Below are positions 38,274-46,557 of a DNA stretch of 64,000 nucleotides, one piece after another. The number at the start of each line of letters is the position of its first letter. Positions within the stretch are counted from its first letter, which is position 1. Made by a program: the position numbers and the translations under genes. The stretch spans positions 1 through 64,000 of IMG/VR virus record IMGVR_UViG_3300009374_000001; one strand, given 5' to 3'. Source of the DNA: a virus. The notes below the pieces were generated by a model. The model was not told the origin of the DNA. It saw only the letters and a program-made list of their open reading frames with translations, and ran no database searches.

Positions 38274-39188
38274 ATGGCAAAGAACGAACTAGACATTTTT
38301 AATATCGGCGTAGACGATATTGAAATGCATAAACGAGAAAAGACACAATCTGATATTTATAAACCCAATGCACTAGATGGGAAAGATGGCGTTTATAAAG
38401 CACTAATCAGATTCATCCCAAACATAAACAATCCTACAAATCCATTAATTCATAAATGGGTATATTGGCTGACAGATCAAAATGGTGATGGCAAACTTAT
38501 AGATTCACCAGGCACTGTTAATAAAGAAGATCCAATTGCAAAGTTGTTTTTTAAGCTTCGTAAATCTGAATCTGCAGTAGACCGCAAGAATAGCGAAAAG
38601 CTTAAGCGCAGAGAACAGTTTTATGGCATTGTTCAAGTTATTAAAGACCCACAGAATCCTGATTTAGAAGGTACATTGAAGGTTTTTAAATTTGGTTACA
38701 AGATTAAGCAAAAACTTGATGAAGAATTAAAACCTGCATTTGGTGAAGCTACTCAAATTTTTGATCTTTTTGATGGAAAGAACTTTGAGTTAATTATCAC
38801 AAGACAGGGCGATTTTAATAATTATGATTCAAGTAAGTTTTCTAACTCAACATCTCCAATTGCTATTGATGATGTAGAAATGGAACGCAACACAGAAAGT
38901 ATGGATCTTATTAGAACGCATTTGACTGATAATACACCAAACGTCTCTGTATTCGAGTATAAAGAATGGGATGATGAAACACATGACTGGGTAAATACAT
39001 GCTTAAACCAGTATAGAAGTCCTGGGGAGTATATCACATCCACATCTGCTCCAGTAGTTGAAGAAAAACAAGTAGCGACATCTTTAGTAAATGATGAACA
39101 GCCGACTGATACAGAAGTAGCTGGTGATACCAATAAAGATACAGGCGACGAAGCTCTTGATGATTTCCTTAATAACTTAGATATTTAA
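38274..39188 (+). CDS. 32: Single-stranded DNA-binding protein (gp32-like)
   Basis: The 304-residue protein is close to T4 gp32 (301 residues) in length and layout: an N-terminal start with a basic turn (EMHKREKTQSDIYKPNALDG), a core with aromatic and basic residues (RREQFYGIVQVIKDPQNPDL, GTLKVFKFGYKIKQKL, EYKEWDDETHDW), and a very acidic tail (GDEALDDFLNNLDI) like the protein-interaction tail of gp32. It has only one visible cysteine, so the zinc finger of T4 gp32 is missing. An AGAGG site precedes the ATG. Neighbouring primase, UvsW and UvsY-like genes fit. Confidence 0.8.
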   Translation: MAKNELDIFNIGVDDIEMHKREKTQSDIYKPNALDGKDGVYKALIRFIPNINNPTNPLIHKWVYWLTDQNGDGKLIDSPGTVNKEDPIAKLFFKLRKSESAVDRKNSEKLKRREQFYGIVQVIKDPQNPDLEGTLKVFKFGYKIKQKLDEELKPAFGEATQIFDLFDGKNFELIITRQGDFNNYDSSKFSNSTSPIAIDDVEMERNTESMDLIRTHLTDNTPNVSVFEYKEWDDETHDWVNTCLNQYRSPGEYITSTSAPVVEEKQVATSLVNDEQPTDTEVAGDTNKDTGDEALDDFLNNLDI

Positions 39189-39198
39189 GGTATAACTA

Positions 39199-40266
39199 AT
39201 GGAGGTAAATTCAGGTTTATTTGATGAAATAACAAGTTTAATTCATCAAATTTTAACTGAGCAGCACTCTAATCATTCTAAACAAAGCATGCGGGACATG
39301 CAAGGTCGTTTAAACTTTGCATGCCCGTATTGCGGGGATTCTGCAATTGACAAGAATAAAGCAAGAGGCAACTTATATTTCGATACGCTCCAGTATCACT
39401 GTTATAACTGTGAAAAGCACACAGACATATATAGATTGTTTAAAGACTTTTCAGTTTCATTCAAAGACCCAAACACAACATTAAATGTTTTAGATTATAT
39501 TAAAGCAAATGCCAGTTTTGGAAAACAAGCAGAAGTTTTAGAATTTGAACTATTTGAGAAACTTAAAAGATATGCAGTCCCAATAAGTAAAATTCAAGAC
39601 AAGTTTAAATGCTATCCAATTTCACAAAATAGCACAATCTATCCGTATCTTAAAAAAAGACTTATACATATATTCTCCCAGTCATTTTTGTATTCTGAAA
39701 AGTATGATAAGTTGTATATATTAAATCTTTTGCCTACTGGAGATGTAGTATCTTTCCAAATTAGAGATATGAAAGGCGGGCCAAACAAGTATATGACATT
39801 TAATCTTGAAAAAATTATAAACAACTGTAAGCTAGATTCAATGCATTTAACAGAAGAAGCTGAAGAAGTAAAAAACATTAATAAGTTATCAACATTGTTT
39901 GGTATTGGGACTATTGACTTTTCAAAATCTTTTACTTTGTTTGAAGGGCCATTAGATGCAAAGTTTTTATATAACTCATTAGGTCTAACCACAGCTGGTA
40001 GAAATACTATAGAATTTGACGAGCTAAGTACAGTCAGATATTTATTTGATAACGATGAAGTAGGTAAGCGCATTATGCTTGAAAAGTTAAAAGCAGGAAA
40101 GCACGTTTTTTTATGGAAAAAGTTAATTGATGATTATAATTTATATAAATATAATATCAAGGATTTGAACGATTTAATGATGATATGTTATAAAAACAAA
40201 ATAAATGCACATAGACATATTGAAAAGTATTTCTCAAACGAAAGTTTGGATATGATTTATGTATAA
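39199..40266 (+). CDS. 61: DNA primase (zinc-binding and TOPRIM domains)
   Basis: The N-terminal zinc ribbon is C42-P-Y-C45 with C68-Y-N-C71 (ACPYCGDSAID, YHCYNCEKHTD). A TOPRIM-like domain has FEGPLDAKFLYN, where E and D are catalytic, and then YLFDNDEVGKR. This fits a DnaG-type primase that lays RNA primers for the lagging strand with the gp41 helicase. Length is 355 residues, close to T4 gp61 (342). The gene lies ten bases after gp32. Confidence 0.8.
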   Translation: MEVNSGLFDEITSLIHQILTEQHSNHSKQSMRDMQGRLNFACPYCGDSAIDKNKARGNLYFDTLQYHCYNCEKHTDIYRLFKDFSVSFKDPNTTLNVLDYIKANASFGKQAEVLEFELFEKLKRYAVPISKIQDKFKCYPISQNSTIYPYLKKRLIHIFSQSFLYSEKYDKLYILNLLPTGDVVSFQIRDMKGGPNKYMTFNLEKIINNCKLDSMHLTEEAEEVKNINKLSTLFGIGTIDFSKSFTLFEGPLDAKFLYNSLGLTTAGRNTIEFDELSTVRYLFDNDEVGKRIMLEKLKAGKHVFLWKKLIDDYNLYKYNIKDLNDLMMICYKNKINAHRHIEKYFSNESLDMIYV

Positions 40267-40465
40267 TTATATGATTGATAAAGAAATAGAAGAATTTTTA
40301 AGAGATTCAATTTTAGACGAGCGAAAGAATAAGTTACTGATTGACTTAAAGCTTGAAGATACAAAGGAAATAGAACTGCCCGTTTTAAAAATTGAAAAGC
40401 CTAAAAGAAAAAAAGTAAAAGTATTTAAGCATTGGAAAAAGAAGAGCAAAAGGGATTTGTTTTAA
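40259..40465 (+). CDS. Small basic protein of unknown function
   Basis: The ATG at 40259 is inside the end of the primase gene; an in-frame ATG at 40271 is an alternative start. The 68-residue protein is acidic at first and then strongly basic (KPKRKKVKVFKHWKKKSKRD). The stop overlaps the next ATG (TAATG). A DNA- or polymerase-binding role would fit the location, but there is no motif to show it. Confidence 0.6.
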   Translation: MYNYMIDKEIEEFLRDSILDERKNKLLIDLKLEDTKEIELPVLKIEKPKRKKVKVFKHWKKKSKRDLF

Positions 40466-40893
40466 TGAATGATAAAGAGAAAAAACTAGAAGATTTAGAA
40501 AAGTTTCTTTCTTCTAAAAGAAGCGAGTGGACCAGCAGAATTCGTGAAATAATTAAAGGTATTCGTAATGTTGAAAAGCTAGAAGATGATATCGCACTAA
40601 TGCTTTCATATAGACAAATGCTAGTAGAAGAAGTAGCAGACTTGAACTCCACGATTTTTAAAAACAAAAAGTCATACAATGTACTTCAAAAGCATAAATA
40701 TATATCATATTATAAAAACGACTACAAATGGTCTGACAAACAAAAAAATATGATGTTAAAATCTGATTTGGCGATAGAAATCATGCAAATACAATTACTA
40801 GATTCTCAGCTTGAATTTTTCAAAGAATGTATACAGACGCTTGATAAAATGGGATGGGCTGCTAAAGTTAGAGTAGACCTAGAAAATATATAA
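40465..40893 (+). CDS. UvsY-like recombination mediator
   Basis: I place the start at ATG 40465, which overlaps the previous stop and has AGGGAT upstream, rather than at 40432. The 142-residue product is close to T4 UvsY (137 residues) and, as in T4, lies next to uvsW. It is all-helical with a basic middle and ends in QLEFFKECIQTLDKMGWAAK, which resembles the conserved C-terminal helix of UvsY. UvsY loads UvsX recombinase on gp32-covered DNA. The match is a pattern judgement, and an unrelated coiled-coil protein remains possible. Confidence 0.5.
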   Translation: MNDKEKKLEDLEKFLSSKRSEWTSRIREIIKGIRNVEKLEDDIALMLSYRQMLVEEVADLNSTIFKNKKSYNVLQKHKYISYYKNDYKWSDKQKNMMLKSDLAIEIMQIQLLDSQLEFFKECIQTLDKMGWAAKVRVDLENI

Positions 40894-40896
40894 TGT

Positions 40897-42396
40897 ATGA
40901 AATTATCACTAAACGGAAATAAAAAGATTCTAATAGTTAGCGATGCTACTGAACAAGAACTCGAACAGCTTAATGTATCTTTAACTAAAAGAATTGAAAG
41001 TTGGAGATTTAATCCTCTTGTTAAGAAGGGAGTATGGGACGGTTATGTAAGCTATTTTAAAAATGATAAATACATTCCAGCTGGCTTATGGAAAGAAGTT
41101 CTAGATATTGCAAAGAAGTTTAAGCTTAATATAGAATTTGATGACTCAATTAATAAGTTATTTGATAGAAACATTAAATATGAAGATTTTGAAATATGGG
41201 TAATTACTTTACTTAAAGAAAGCAATTTAACTCCGCGAGATTATCAGATAGAAGCTGCATTTAATATATTAAAGTATAGGAAGTGTCTTACTGAGATGGC
41301 TACCTCATCTGGAAAAACATTAGTTGCTTATTTAGTTATTGCGTATTTGCTAGAATTTGAGAAAACTAAAAAGATTTTATATGTAGTCCCGAACGTTAGC
41401 TTAGTTATTCAGGCATCAGAAGATTTTTATGAATATAGTGATAACAGCCAGATAGATTTAGAAATACAGCAAATTTATTCAGGTAAAAAGATAAAAGACA
41501 ATTGCAATGTAGTAGTTGGCACATATCAAAGTTTAACTAAAAAGTCTAAAGAGTATTTTGATGTATTTAACGCTGTAATAGTAGATGAAACACACAAAGC
41601 AAAGGCAATTTCGATTAAAAAGATTTTAGAAAAATGCACGTGTGATTATTCTATTGGGCTAAGCGGGACGATCCCTAAGCCAGGGACTTTAGATAGACTT
41701 ACTCTTATGAGCGGTGCTGGACCTGTCGTAACAGATATTGACACAAAGACATTGCAAGATTCTGGGTATGTTTCTAAATGCAAAGTATCTGTATTAGATT
41801 TAAATTATGCACCTCAAAAAACAAGAGATTCATTTGAATCTTTGCAAAAATCTGGATATGATAGTAAAAAAGTATTTGAACTTGAAAAGAATTATGTAAT
41901 ACAATCTAATACGAGGCTAGATTTTGTCACAGATGTTATAAGCAAAGTGACAAAAAATACGTTAGTGCTATTTCATAGAATTGAATATGGGAAAACACTA
42001 TATAAAGAACTTAGAAAATTAAATGATAAAGCAATTTATTATGTCGATGGATCTGTTGATGCAGATATTCGAGAAACATATAAAGAAAAAATGGAACACG
42101 GGGATGACGTCATATTAATAGCAAGCTTTGGCACATTCAGCACTGGAATTTCAGTTAAAAACATACATAATATTTTCTTTACAGAATCGTTCAAGTCAGA
42201 AGTCATAATAAGACAGAGTATAGGGAGAGGGTTAAGATTAAGAAAAGGAAAAGACATGTTAAATATAATTGATTTTGTAGATAATTTTTCTACGCTTAAT
42301 TGGCAGAATCATTTATATAGACATGGCATAGCAAGACAAAAAATATATAAAGAGCAACATTTTCCATTTACTGTTAAAAAGATAAAATTAGCTTAA
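40897..42396 (+). CDS. uvsW: UvsW-like superfamily 2 DNA/RNA helicase
   Basis: The helicase motifs are in order: Q-like TPRDYQIEA (112-120), motif I ATSSGKTL (135-142), motif II DETH (230-233) and motif VI QSIGRGLRLRKG. The 499-residue length matches UvsW (503), which unwinds branched and R-loop structures and remodels forks. The N-terminal ~110 residues (WRFNPLVKKGVWDGYVSYFK) form the accessory domain expected in UvsW. It closes the gp32-primase-UvsY-like-UvsW block. Confidence 0.85.
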   Translation: MKLSLNGNKKILIVSDATEQELEQLNVSLTKRIESWRFNPLVKKGVWDGYVSYFKNDKYIPAGLWKEVLDIAKKFKLNIEFDDSINKLFDRNIKYEDFEIWVITLLKESNLTPRDYQIEAAFNILKYRKCLTEMATSSGKTLVAYLVIAYLLEFEKTKKILYVVPNVSLVIQASEDFYEYSDNSQIDLEIQQIYSGKKIKDNCNVVVGTYQSLTKKSKEYFDVFNAVIVDETHKAKAISIKKILEKCTCDYSIGLSGTIPKPGTLDRLTLMSGAGPVVTDIDTKTLQDSGYVSKCKVSVLDLNYAPQKTRDSFESLQKSGYDSKKVFELEKNYVIQSNTRLDFVTDVISKVTKNTLVLFHRIEYGKTLYKELRKLNDKAIYYVDGSVDADIRETYKEKMEHGDDVILIASFGTFSTGISVKNIHNIFFTESFKSEVIIRQSIGRGLRLRKGKDMLNIIDFVDNFSTLNWQNHLYRHGIARQKIYKEQHFPFTVKKIKLA

Positions 42397-42404
42397 ATAT
42401 ATAA
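42391..42404 (+). promoter_or_regulatory. Possible AT-rich promoter GCTTAAATATATAA before a tagged gene
   Basis: The stop of UvsW is embedded in GCTTAAATATATAA, which recurs exactly at 52034-52047 before another tagged gene. A related core lies at 14493-14505 before the gp25 gene. It could be a late promoter serving virion genes. The AT content makes chance matches easy. Confidence 0.3.
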
Positions 42405-42428
42405 TAAAACAAAAAAACAAAACACATT

Positions 42429-42764
42429 ATGAAAAACATAAAATCATTTCAAAGTTTTAGTGACTTTCGCAAGGAAGCTGTTATTAAACAAGTAACTGAA
42501 GAAAAATCTGCACTACAACAAGAATATGCAGATTTCTTTAAAGACCTTCTGAAAAAGTATGACGTAGGCTCTCCTGCTGAATTATCTGATGAAGATAAGT
42601 CAAAATTCTTTGATGAAGTTTCTACTGGCTGGGATAAAGGCGAAGGTAAGAATGCTAAAGGTGAAGAATCAGTTGAAGATGTTGAAGAATCAGTTGAAGA
42701 ATCAGTTGAAGATGCTGAAGAATCACTTGAAGAAGAATTAGATATTGAAATAACTGAAGAGTAA
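42429..42764 (+). CDS. Acidic tagged protein, possible prohead core or scaffold component
   Basis: The start KSFQSFSDFRKE is a class A tag-like sequence. A helical middle leads to a C-terminal half made of short acidic repeats (VEDVEESVEESVEDAEESLE). Very acidic small tagged proteins are known in T4-like proheads as core proteins (for example gp67 PIP). It is the first gene of the tagged island and is preceded by a possible promoter. I infer a core or internal protein; no catalytic motif exists. Confidence 0.55.
   Translation: MKNIKSFQSFSDFRKEAVIKQVTEEKSALQQEYADFFKDLLKKYDVGSPAELSDEDKSKFFDEVSTGWDKGEGKNAKGEESVEDVEESVEESVEDAEESLEEELDIEITEE
42664..42736 (+). repeat. Short tandem GAA-TCA-GTT-GAA repeat encoding acidic tail
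   Basis: Imperfect 12-15-base units encode E-E-S-V-E steps in the acidic tail. This low-complexity tract also produces a spurious Ser-rich frame on the other strand. Confidence 0.8.
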
Positions 42765-42768
42765 TATA

Positions 42769-44058
42769 ATGAGGCTTCATTCATTTAAAGATTTTGTAAA
42801 TGAATCTATGTCTAATTTATTAATTGAAGGTGGATCATTTGGCCATCTTCAGCACCCATTTGAAGATTTAACATTATCATTTACAGAGATAAAAGAACTT
42901 ATTGAACTTTCTTTAGATATTGGATTTAGAAGGGAGAACATGGTTTCTGAGAAAACAGATGGCATTCAACTTTCTATTACATGGAAGAATGATGAGATAA
43001 GATTTGCAAAACAGGTTCACACAAAGAAGAATCAGGCAGAGAAAGCTTGGTTTCTTTCTGATGTTAAAGAGCAATGGAAAGCTGTAGCTGATGTGATGTA
43101 TTTAGCAGGCTCGGATTTAAGTGCTGCTCTTTCTGCATTACCTAAGAAATTACTATTAGAAGTATTTGGTGAAGGCAGGAGATTTCTTTCATTAGAAGTT
43201 ATTCATCCGAAGTCATCCAACACAGTTTATTATGGAAGCCCTTTATTAGTATTTCATGGCTTAATAGAATATGATGATAATGGTAAACAAGCCTCTGAGA
43301 TGGATTCTAAGATTACTAAGATGCTTGAGAAAGAACTTGTTAAAGTTAATGCAAATAAACAATCATCGTTTTCTTTACAAGCTCCTAATTTTATTACACT
43401 AGTTAAGTCTGACAAGTTTCCAAAGATAGCAAATACGTTAAAGAGTAACGTGAATAAAATTATAAAAGAAGCTGGGCTTAAAGACAGCGATACTATAGGT
43501 GATTTGCTATATTATTCGTTCGGTGAAAAGATTAAGTCTTGGGCAAATTCATTTAATTATGAAATATCTATAGATGAAATTAATCTACTTTCGCAAAGAT
43601 TTGCTGAACAAAAAGGTTCATACTTTACAGTTAGAGACATGAAGAAAATTGAAAATGAAAAGTTTCAAGAGTGGGTGATTGGCTATTCAGCAAAAGCTGG
43701 CGGATGGAAGGCAGATTGGAAAGATTTTGTTCAGCCAATAGAAACTGTCTTTCTTAAGGTAGGTACAGAAGTAATGCAGCAAATGAGTTCTTATTTAGCA
43801 ACTGATTTAGATGGAAGTAGCGAAGTAATGAGAAAACAATTAGAGGATGCAATTAATGTTATAAACGCGTCTGATAATGCTACAGCTATTAAAAAAGTTG
43901 AAAGTGAAATGAAAAGAATTGAAAACGCGGGTGGCTTAAACAAATTAGTTGCAAGTGAAGGTATAGTTTTTAACTTTAAGGGAAAGCTTTATAAGTTTAC
44001 TGGTCTTTTTGCTCCAATACATCAAATTGTTTCAATCATAAAATTTGGAAAGTTATAA
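42769..44058 (+). CDS. Tagged ligase-like nucleotidyltransferase family protein (class A tag)
   Basis: The tag MRLHSFKDFVNESMSNLLIE, with possible cleavage after LIE, is followed by GHLQHPFEDLTLSFTEIKEL and EKTDGIQLSITWKNDE. KTDG in this setting resembles the nucleotide-accepting KxDG motif I of DNA/RNA ligases, with FGEGRRFLSLEVIHP as a possible later motif. I recall homologous large phage proteins that carry only unknown-domain names. The 429-residue protein may act on nucleic acid in the infected cell. Ligase activity is inferred from motif I and not shown. Confidence 0.55.
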   Translation: MRLHSFKDFVNESMSNLLIEGGSFGHLQHPFEDLTLSFTEIKELIELSLDIGFRRENMVSEKTDGIQLSITWKNDEIRFAKQVHTKKNQAEKAWFLSDVKEQWKAVADVMYLAGSDLSAALSALPKKLLLEVFGEGRRFLSLEVIHPKSSNTVYYGSPLLVFHGLIEYDDNGKQASEMDSKITKMLEKELVKVNANKQSSFSLQAPNFITLVKSDKFPKIANTLKSNVNKIIKEAGLKDSDTIGDLLYYSFGEKIKSWANSFNYEISIDEINLLSQRFAEQKGSYFTVRDMKKIENEKFQEWVIGYSAKAGGWKADWKDFVQPIETVFLKVGTEVMQQMSSYLATDLDGSSEVMRKQLEDAINVINASDNATAIKKVESEMKRIENAGGLNKLVASEGIVFNFKGKLYKFTGLFAPIHQIVSIIKFGKL

Positions 44059-44454
44059 ATGGGTATTATTAAAACGTTTGAGAACTTTATTAATGAAAGA
44101 ATAGATTATCTTGAAGTTGCAAGTTCTCTTATTAAGCACTATGGCTTTAATACTAAAGTAAAGTTTGTTAAAAATTTAAAAAATAAAGCTGAATATGATT
44201 GGGATAGTGACACAATAAGATTAAGAACTTCATATAAAACAGAGAAAGATTTTCTTATTACTGTTTTACATGAAATTAATCATGTCAGGGGTGTATATGA
44301 AATGGGTGTTAAGAAATATAAAGATGAATATAAGCATGCAGGTGACATTGCTTTAGCTAATAACGGAGATTTTTATAAAGATAACAGCTTTGAAATAAAG
44401 GCTGAAGATTGGGCACAAAGAGAAGTGAAAAAATGGATAAATAAAATAAAATAA
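44059..44454 (+). CDS. Tagged HExxH metallopeptidase-like protein (class A tag)
   Basis: The tag is MGIIKTFENFINER. Residues 71-75 are HEINH, a zinc-binding HExxH motif in a helix (DFLITVLHEINHVRGVYEMG), and a later EIKAEDWA could give the third ligand, as in IrrE/ImmA-type peptidases. The 131-residue length is a minimal gluzincin. It is preceded directly by the ligase-like gene. I infer a virion-delivered protease that cuts a host or phage protein, or an inactive relative. Confidence 0.6.
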   Translation: MGIIKTFENFINERIDYLEVASSLIKHYGFNTKVKFVKNLKNKAEYDWDSDTIRLRTSYKTEKDFLITVLHEINHVRGVYEMGVKKYKDEYKHAGDIALANNGDFYKDNSFEIKAEDWAQREVKKWINKIK

Positions 44455-44458
44455 TAAG

Positions 44459-44728
44459 ATGAAACAATCAGAATTAAGAAAACTAATTAGATTAACAATT
44501 AAAGAGCATATGAATGAAGATTCTTCTGGATCATTTCGGTCTAAGAAGCAAGTAGAACGGTTGACAAAGGGCAAATCTATTCGAGAAACATTTGTAAACC
44601 CATCGGTTGAATATAACGTTACTAACGATGGCGGTATTGTAATTTTTGGTAAAAGAGAAAAAGTTCATTTTACAAAGCAAGACGTTGAAGCTTTAGTAAA
44701 ACAACTTAAAAGAAAAGGGATTGCTTAA
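44459..44728 (+). CDS. Tagged small protein of unknown function (class B tag)
   Basis: The tag is MKQSELRKLIRLTIKEHMNE, followed by a Ser-rich spacer. The C-terminal ~55 residues (VTNDGGIVIFGKREKVHF, QDVEALVKQLKRKGIA) form a small alpha/beta domain. The stop overlaps the next ATG (TAATG). No motif is recognised. Confidence 0.65.
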   Translation: MKQSELRKLIRLTIKEHMNEDSSGSFRSKKQVERLTKGKSIRETFVNPSVEYNVTNDGGIVIFGKREKVHFTKQDVEALVKQLKRKGIA

Positions 44729-45315
44729 TGATTTTAGAGTTTAAACAATTCGTAGAGTCTATCCAGTCTGAACATACCGGAGAGAAGGTAATTATATTCC
44801 CTGGGAGATTTCAGCCATTTCATAATGGGCATCTTAAAGCATTTGAAAAAGCTTATAAAATGTTCAAGTTAAGAGTTATACCTATACAAATAGTTAGTAA
44901 GAATAAGAACTCTCCAATTAAAGACAAAAAGCTCTTACAAGATATGGGTAATGCATTAGCAAAAGAGAATAAGAAGTTTATTGCAGATATACTGGTAAAG
45001 CCTGACAATGTTATGGGAAATATACCGCAAATGATTAAATGGCTTAGAAGCATTGGTTATAATCCAATGGGCATGGGAACTGGTGAAGATAGATATAAAG
45101 GCTATAAAGGCCAAATTGATTATCTTTTATCAGATAAGTCAGATGTGCCTACAGAAGAATTTGAATTAAAGGTAGTAGATGATAGAACAAGTGGTGCAAG
45201 TGGAACCGCAGTAAGACATGCATTTCAAGATGATGACGCAGATGCACTTAAAGCGATGATTCCAGAGGTACTATTCTTTAAATTTTATAATAAAATAAAA
45301 AAAGCAATACAATGA
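44728..45315 (+). CDS. Tagged NMNAT/cytidylyltransferase-like nucleotidylyltransferase (class A tag)
   Basis: After a short tag (MILEFKQFVES) the protein has an HxGH nucleotidylyltransferase start (FPGRFQPFHNGHLKAFEKA, HNGH at 32-35) and SGTAVRHAF at 158-166, which fits the second ATP-binding motif (ISxTxxR) of NMN adenylyltransferases such as NadR/NadM. The 195-residue length is typical. Such enzymes make NAD from NMN and ATP. In an injected protein this could restore NAD drained by host defence. Another nucleotide substrate is possible. Confidence 0.7.
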   Translation: MILEFKQFVESIQSEHTGEKVIIFPGRFQPFHNGHLKAFEKAYKMFKLRVIPIQIVSKNKNSPIKDKKLLQDMGNALAKENKKFIADILVKPDNVMGNIPQMIKWLRSIGYNPMGMGTGEDRYKGYKGQIDYLLSDKSDVPTEEFELKVVDDRTSGASGTAVRHAFQDDDADALKAMIPEVLFFKFYNKIKKAIQ

Positions 45316-46319
45316 AGATAACAGAACAGAAATTGAGAAAACTTATACAAGAAAACATTAAGACCCTTACTGAAAAACTTAAAAGATCATCTAGTGAATA
45401 TGATAAATTTGAACAATGGCTAATCACTCTTGATCAAATGACAGTTGGTCATATACTTGACACGTTTGGGACAAAGTTACCAGACGGAGCAGATTTTGAT
45501 ACACCAGGCTATTTCCAAGATGAAGAACTTGACTACGACGATGCTTACGATTTCTTTAGGAGTAACATGGGTGCATCTTGGGTTCAAGATATGGAAAAGT
45601 TTTATAGCAAAAATAAATCTAAATGCGATAAATACACAGAAAGATATACAAAGCAACTTAAAATCTTTAACGAAAATCATTTAAATGAAAAAGACGTATG
45701 GTCTATTAAAGGCTTAGACTCTTCAGATCAACAGGATGTTAATTTAATGAAGCGCGCATTTGAACTTGCAAAAGTTAAAATTATAAAGATAGAAAAATAT
45801 AACGATAGAGCTTACTTTATTACTTTAATTGCAAAAGATGGCAAAGCCATTATTGATACAGAGATTGATACTTTAAGTAATGTCTTTTATATGAATGATA
45901 ATAGAGGCAGAAATAAAATCGGCACACTGCATAGAACAAGTGAAGTTGTTAAGGGTATTAAAGCTCTTGCAAAACTTCCAGGATTTGGACAAACAAGCTT
46001 AGTTAAAGTTAAAGAGTCTTTGGACGAAACATATAAGCTTCGCAAAATTATTAGAAAAGAACTTCAAACTTTGAATGAAGCTAAGATGAGCAAGAAAGAA
46101 TATCAAGAAGCAGCAAAAGAATTTGTTAATCAATGGGAAGATGATTTTAAACAAAGAATCAAAGATGACGGCGGATTTGATTATGAAGAAATGACATATG
46201 ACACTGCTCAAGCTAATAACTTATGGAACGATGGACCTAAGATGGACGCAGATTGGTTATATGACTATATAGAAAAAGAATTAGAAAAGCGACAGTGGTA
46301 TAAAAAATACACAAAATAA
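45312..46319 (+). CDS. Protein with class B tag at the N-terminus and a second, internal copy
   Basis: The 335-residue protein starts MKITEQKLRKLIQENIKTLT with LTE as a possible site. Residues 243-257 are LRKIIRKELQTLNEA, another class B tag with a good LNE|A site. The first part (25-235) contains an acidic domain and then a basic alpha/beta domain ending in a helix-hairpin-helix-like KLPGFGQTSLVKVKESL. The part after the internal tag (about 80 residues) is charged and Trp-rich. This looks like a fusion of two tagged proteins that could be separated by prohead protease cleavage. Confidence 0.65.
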   Translation: MKITEQKLRKLIQENIKTLTEKLKRSSSEYDKFEQWLITLDQMTVGHILDTFGTKLPDGADFDTPGYFQDEELDYDDAYDFFRSNMGASWVQDMEKFYSKNKSKCDKYTERYTKQLKIFNENHLNEKDVWSIKGLDSSDQQDVNLMKRAFELAKVKIIKIEKYNDRAYFITLIAKDGKAIIDTEIDTLSNVFYMNDNRGRNKIGTLHRTSEVVKGIKALAKLPGFGQTSLVKVKESLDETYKLRKIIRKELQTLNEAKMSKKEYQEAAKEFVNQWEDDFKQRIKDDGGFDYEEMTYDTAQANNLWNDGPKMDADWLYDYIEKELEKRQWYKKYTK

Positions 46320-46329
46320 AAATAATACA

Positions 46330-46557
46330 GTGAAAGAGCAAGAATTAAGAAAACTTATTAGAAAAGAGCTTAACGAACGTATTTCTGGTTATGATGAATT
46401 TGATGTAGCAGTTAAAATTGATTCTGCTATGGAAAAGCTTGACAAAAATATGGGAGTTGAAGTATTTGCAAAGGGTATTGCTAATATGTTTAATGACGTA
46501 TATGGGAAAGAATATGCAAAAGATTTTTATGAAAATATTAACAAAAAATATCAATGA
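46330..46557 (+). CDS. Small tagged protein (class B tag), GTG start
   Basis: The start is GTG at 46330. The tag is MKEQELRKLIRKELNERISG, nearly the same as the internal tag in the preceding gene. The remaining 55 residues (KIDSAMEKLDKNMGVEVFAK) look helical. The stop overlaps the next start. It could be a small DNA-associated internal protein; the function is unknown. Confidence 0.65.
   Translation: MKEQELRKLIRKELNERISGYDEFDVAVKIDSAMEKLDKNMGVEVFAKGIANMFNDVYGKEYAKDFYENINKKYQ

Noticed and set aside
42449-42784. Ser-rich minus-strand frame
   Set aside because: It is the mirror of the GAA-repeat acidic tail and has no independent support.
45445-45684. Second plus-strand frame within the double-tagged gene
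   Set aside because: It overlaps a frame with a clear tag and domains; no ribosome site or motif.
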